From the NCBI GenBank assembly GCA_045613545.1, contig JAZLBD010000008.1, forward strand, positions 1-61,037: a DNA stretch of 61,037 bases. The letters are read 5' to 3'. Source of the DNA: Scatosoma sp045613545. Its GTDB lineage: Bacteria; Bacillota; Clostridia; Christensenellales; Borkfalkiaceae. A program made the translations under genes and the position numbers. Under the pieces are notes generated by a model. It saw nothing but the letters and a program-made list of their open reading frames with translations, searched no databases and was not told where the DNA came from. Below are positions 59,213 through 61,037 of the stretch, piece by piece; the first letter of the stretch is position 1; each line of letters starts with the position of its first letter.

Positions 59213-60607
59213 ATGTCAGGCCTTTTGCTTAATGGCATCAATAAAGTGTATCCCTCGGGCGTACAAGCAGTGTTTAACTTTACTCTCGATATCAGAGATA
59301 AAGAGTTCATCGTGCTTGTAGGTCCTTCTGGCTGTGGTAAGTCTACCACACTTCGTATGATTGCAGGACTCGAAGAAATCTCTTCGGGTGAATTGTATAT
59401 CGACGGTAAGTACGTCAACGACATCGTTCCCAAGGATAGAGATATCGCGATGGTTTTCCAAAACTATGCGCTTTATCCTCACATGTCCGTTTACGACAAC
59501 ATGGCGTTCGGTTTGAAACTTCGTAAAGTGCCGAAAGAAATCATCGACCAAAAGGTGAAAGCTGCCGCTGAGATTCTTGGTATCACGGACTATTTGACCC
59601 GTAAACCCAAGGCATTATCTGGTGGTCAACGTCAACGTGTTGCGCTCGGTAGAACGATCGTTCGTGAACCGAAAGTATTCCTTCTCGACGAACCTTTGTC
59701 CAACTTGGACGCAAAGCTTCGCGCTTCGATGAGAACGGAAATTTCCAAACTCCACGCAAGACTTGCAACGACTTTCATCTACGTCACGCACGACCAAATC
59801 GAAGCTATGACGATGGGTACGCGTATCGTCGTTATGAAAGACGGCTTTATGCAACAAGTGGATACCCCGCAAAACTTGTACGATTATCCCGTAAACCTCT
59901 TCGTTGCTGGATTTATCGGTACGCCTCAAATGGACTTCTTCAAGGGCGCGCACCTCGTATCCTCCGACAAGAAAGTGTACGTGGCTTTCTCCAACAATAA
60001 AATTTTGTTGCCTAAAACGGTGGTTGCAAGAATTAAGAATTTGAACGATTATTTGGATACCGATCGTGAAGTGACGCTCGGCGTTCGTCCCGAAGATATC
60101 CACCACGACCAAATGTTTATTTCCAACTCGCCCGACACGGTGGTTAAATCGCGCGTTGAAGTTATCGAAAAACTTGGTGCAGAAACGCAAATCTATTGCG
60201 AACTCGATTACGCAGAAAAAGAATCTTCCATCGTCGACGACTCTACGCAAATGATCGCGAAGATTTCTTCCCGTGCTGTCGTAAGCTTGAACGAAGTGGT
60301 AGAACTTGCGTTCGACGCGCACCACGTCCACCTTTTCGACGGAATCACCGAAGCTACGATGCTTGAAAGAGACGAAGGCTACGAAATTGTTCCCGAAAAC
60401 GCAGAAGGGTCGGCGTTCGTACCTCCTACACCGCAAGAAATGCGCGCGCAAATCGACGCGGCTCGCGCGACGTCTAAGTCAATGAAAGCGCAAATGAAAA
60501 AGAACGCTAAGTTGTTCAAAAAAGCGAACGTAGAAGAAATCATCGTCGAAGATGATATTGAAGAGGTTTCTGAAGAGGTTTCTGAAGACGAGATCGTAGA
60601 AGAATAA
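59213..60607 (+). CDS. msmX: Carbohydrate ABC transporter ATPase (MsmX/UgpC type) with acidic tail
   Basis: 464 aa; usual members are about 365-375. Walker A GPSGCGKS (37-44), FQNYALYPHM Q-loop, LSGGQRQR, Walker B VFLLDEPLSNLDA and VTHDQIEA, then the TOBE regulatory domain with LGVRPEDIH. The last ~90 residues are extra: a basic helix then an acidic Glu/Asp-Val stretch. Stand-alone MsmX ATPases drive several sugar importers; no permease genes adjoin. Confidence 0.94.
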   Translation: MSGLLLNGINKVYPSGVQAVFNFTLDIRDKEFIVLVGPSGCGKSTTLRMIAGLEEISSGELYIDGKYVNDIVPKDRDIAMVFQNYALYPHMSVYDNMAFGLKLRKVPKEIIDQKVKAAAEILGITDYLTRKPKALSGGQRQRVALGRTIVREPKVFLLDEPLSNLDAKLRASMRTEISKLHARLATTFIYVTHDQIEAMTMGTRIVVMKDGFMQQVDTPQNLYDYPVNLFVAGFIGTPQMDFFKGAHLVSSDKKVYVAFSNNKILLPKTVVARIKNLNDYLDTDREVTLGVRPEDIHHDQMFISNSPDTVVKSRVEVIEKLGAETQIYCELDYAEKESSIVDDSTQMIAKISSRAVVSLNEVVELAFDAHHVHLFDGITEATMLERDEGYEIVPENAEGSAFVPPTPQEMRAQIDAARATSKSMKAQMKKNAKLFKKANVEEIIVEDDIEEVSEEVSEDEIVEE

Positions 60608-60662
60608 CACTCCTTGTTTTTATCTTTTACGAAAAGAAAAAGAGGGCGGATTATTGCTGTCA

Positions 60663-61037
60663 CAAAACGGCTCCACGGTTAAATCCTCTTCTATAATCCT
60701 TATATAACAAAAAAGAACGGATCGAAATCCGTTCTTTTTTTTGGCGCAGAGAAGAGGATTTTCGCCTTTAGCGGCGCGCCCCGCTCCGACGCTTGCAACG
60801 TCGTCCTTTGCCTTTGGGGGATACGACAAATCGAGCGAACAAGGCAAAGCGTTTTGCTTTCGCAAAACGGCTCCACAGTCAAATCCTCTTCTATAATCCT
60901 TATACAACAAAAAAAGAACGGATCGAAATCCGTTCTTTTTTTTGGCGCAGAGAAGAGGATTTTCGCCTTTAGCGGCGCGCCCCGCTCCGACGCTTGCAAC
61001 GTCGTCCTTTGCCTTTGGGGGATACGACAAATCGAGC
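60663..61037. repeat. 200-bp tandem direct repeat with nested palindromes (second copy cut by window end)
   Basis: Copy 1 begins at 60663 and copy 2 at 60863; they differ by a few substitutions and a one-base insertion. Each unit has an outer inverted repeat AATCCTCTTCT/AGAAGAGGATT around an inner hairpin AAAGAACGGAT-cgaa-ATCCGTTCTTT with T-run, then a GC-rich segment (ttagcggcgcgccccgctcc). The junction holds GTTTTGC/GCAAAAC. No gene is credible in this 430-base stretch after msmX. Confidence 0.85.

Noticed and set aside
60620..61030. A 136-codon minus-strand frame with an internally repeated peptide
   Set aside because: It is only the translation of the 200-bp DNA tandem repeat; it has no ribosome site, and the repeat contains terminator-like hairpins in both copies.
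1..61037. CRISPR arrays, prophage or insertion sequences
   Set aside because: No spaced short repeats, no integrase or transposase genes and no phage structural genes were found; the only repeats are the tRNA 3' copy and the 200-bp tandem array.

Overview
The window looks like the chromosome of an endospore-forming, Clostridia-like Firmicute. Shine-Dalgarno sites are strong (AAGGAG/GGAGG), sigma-A promoters are mostly TTGACA-17-TATAAT, the ribosomal gene order is classical Gram-positive, and there are five recognisable sporulation genes (spoIIE, a spoVB-type flippase, spoVAD, spoVAE, yunB). Reverse rubrerythrin and a DUF1858 redox protein point to an anaerobe. I cannot name a genus; an uncultured gut lineage is plausible but is inference.

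Layout. 0-0.9 kb: two AT-rich orphan genes. 1-2.4 kb: a MarR-DegV operon with a clear self-operator. 2.6-9.8 kb: an F420 ligase-like gene, two membrane proteins, a phosphohexomutase, a thioredoxin-reductase-like enzyme and DNA polymerase IV. 9.86-10.26 kb: tRNA-Arg(ACG) whose 3' end is duplicated around a 209-bp structured non-coding segment. 10.4 kb: DUF1858 protein. 11.05-26.84 kb: the S10-spc-alpha ribosomal supercluster from rpsJ to rplQ, including secY, adk, map and infA, with a long S10 leader and a second promoter plus leader before rpsM. 27-33.9 kb: a GH2 glycosidase, an AraC regulator and a ROK-nagB-nagA-epimerase operon for (amino)sugar use. 34-41 kb: spoIIE, an orphan mazF, pgi, spoVB facing a LysM gene, and a Cys-rich protein. 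41-47.5 kb: housekeeping genes (phosphoesterase, galM, trpS, rubrerythrin, yitT, tRNA-Val, dut, trmB). 47.6-50.6 kb: an ABC importer and a DUF308 protein. 50.6-50.96 kb: two truncated genes fused by a deletion. 51-54.2 kb: spoVAD-spoVAE convergent with murG-yunB. 54.2-60.6 kb: WYL regulator, tyrS, YigZ, pepT, an Ig-like lipoprotein and an MsmX-type ATPase. 60.66-61.04 kb: a 200-bp tandem repeat with nested palindromes, cut by the window end.

Most interesting signals: (1) spoVB and a LysM gene are divergent from a mirror-image promoter whose arms (CATAGAATAAAGTATG) contain both start codons, so both transcripts should be leaderless; the same box precedes a Cys-rich candidate spore-surface gene. 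(2) Two sigma-A genes (AraC regulator, phosphoesterase) have identical leaderless geometry. (3) tRNA-associated and tandem structured repeats look like uncharacterised interspersed elements. (4) A clean deletion scar joins AraC and class II aldolase remnants. No CRISPR array, prophage or transposase gene was seen.
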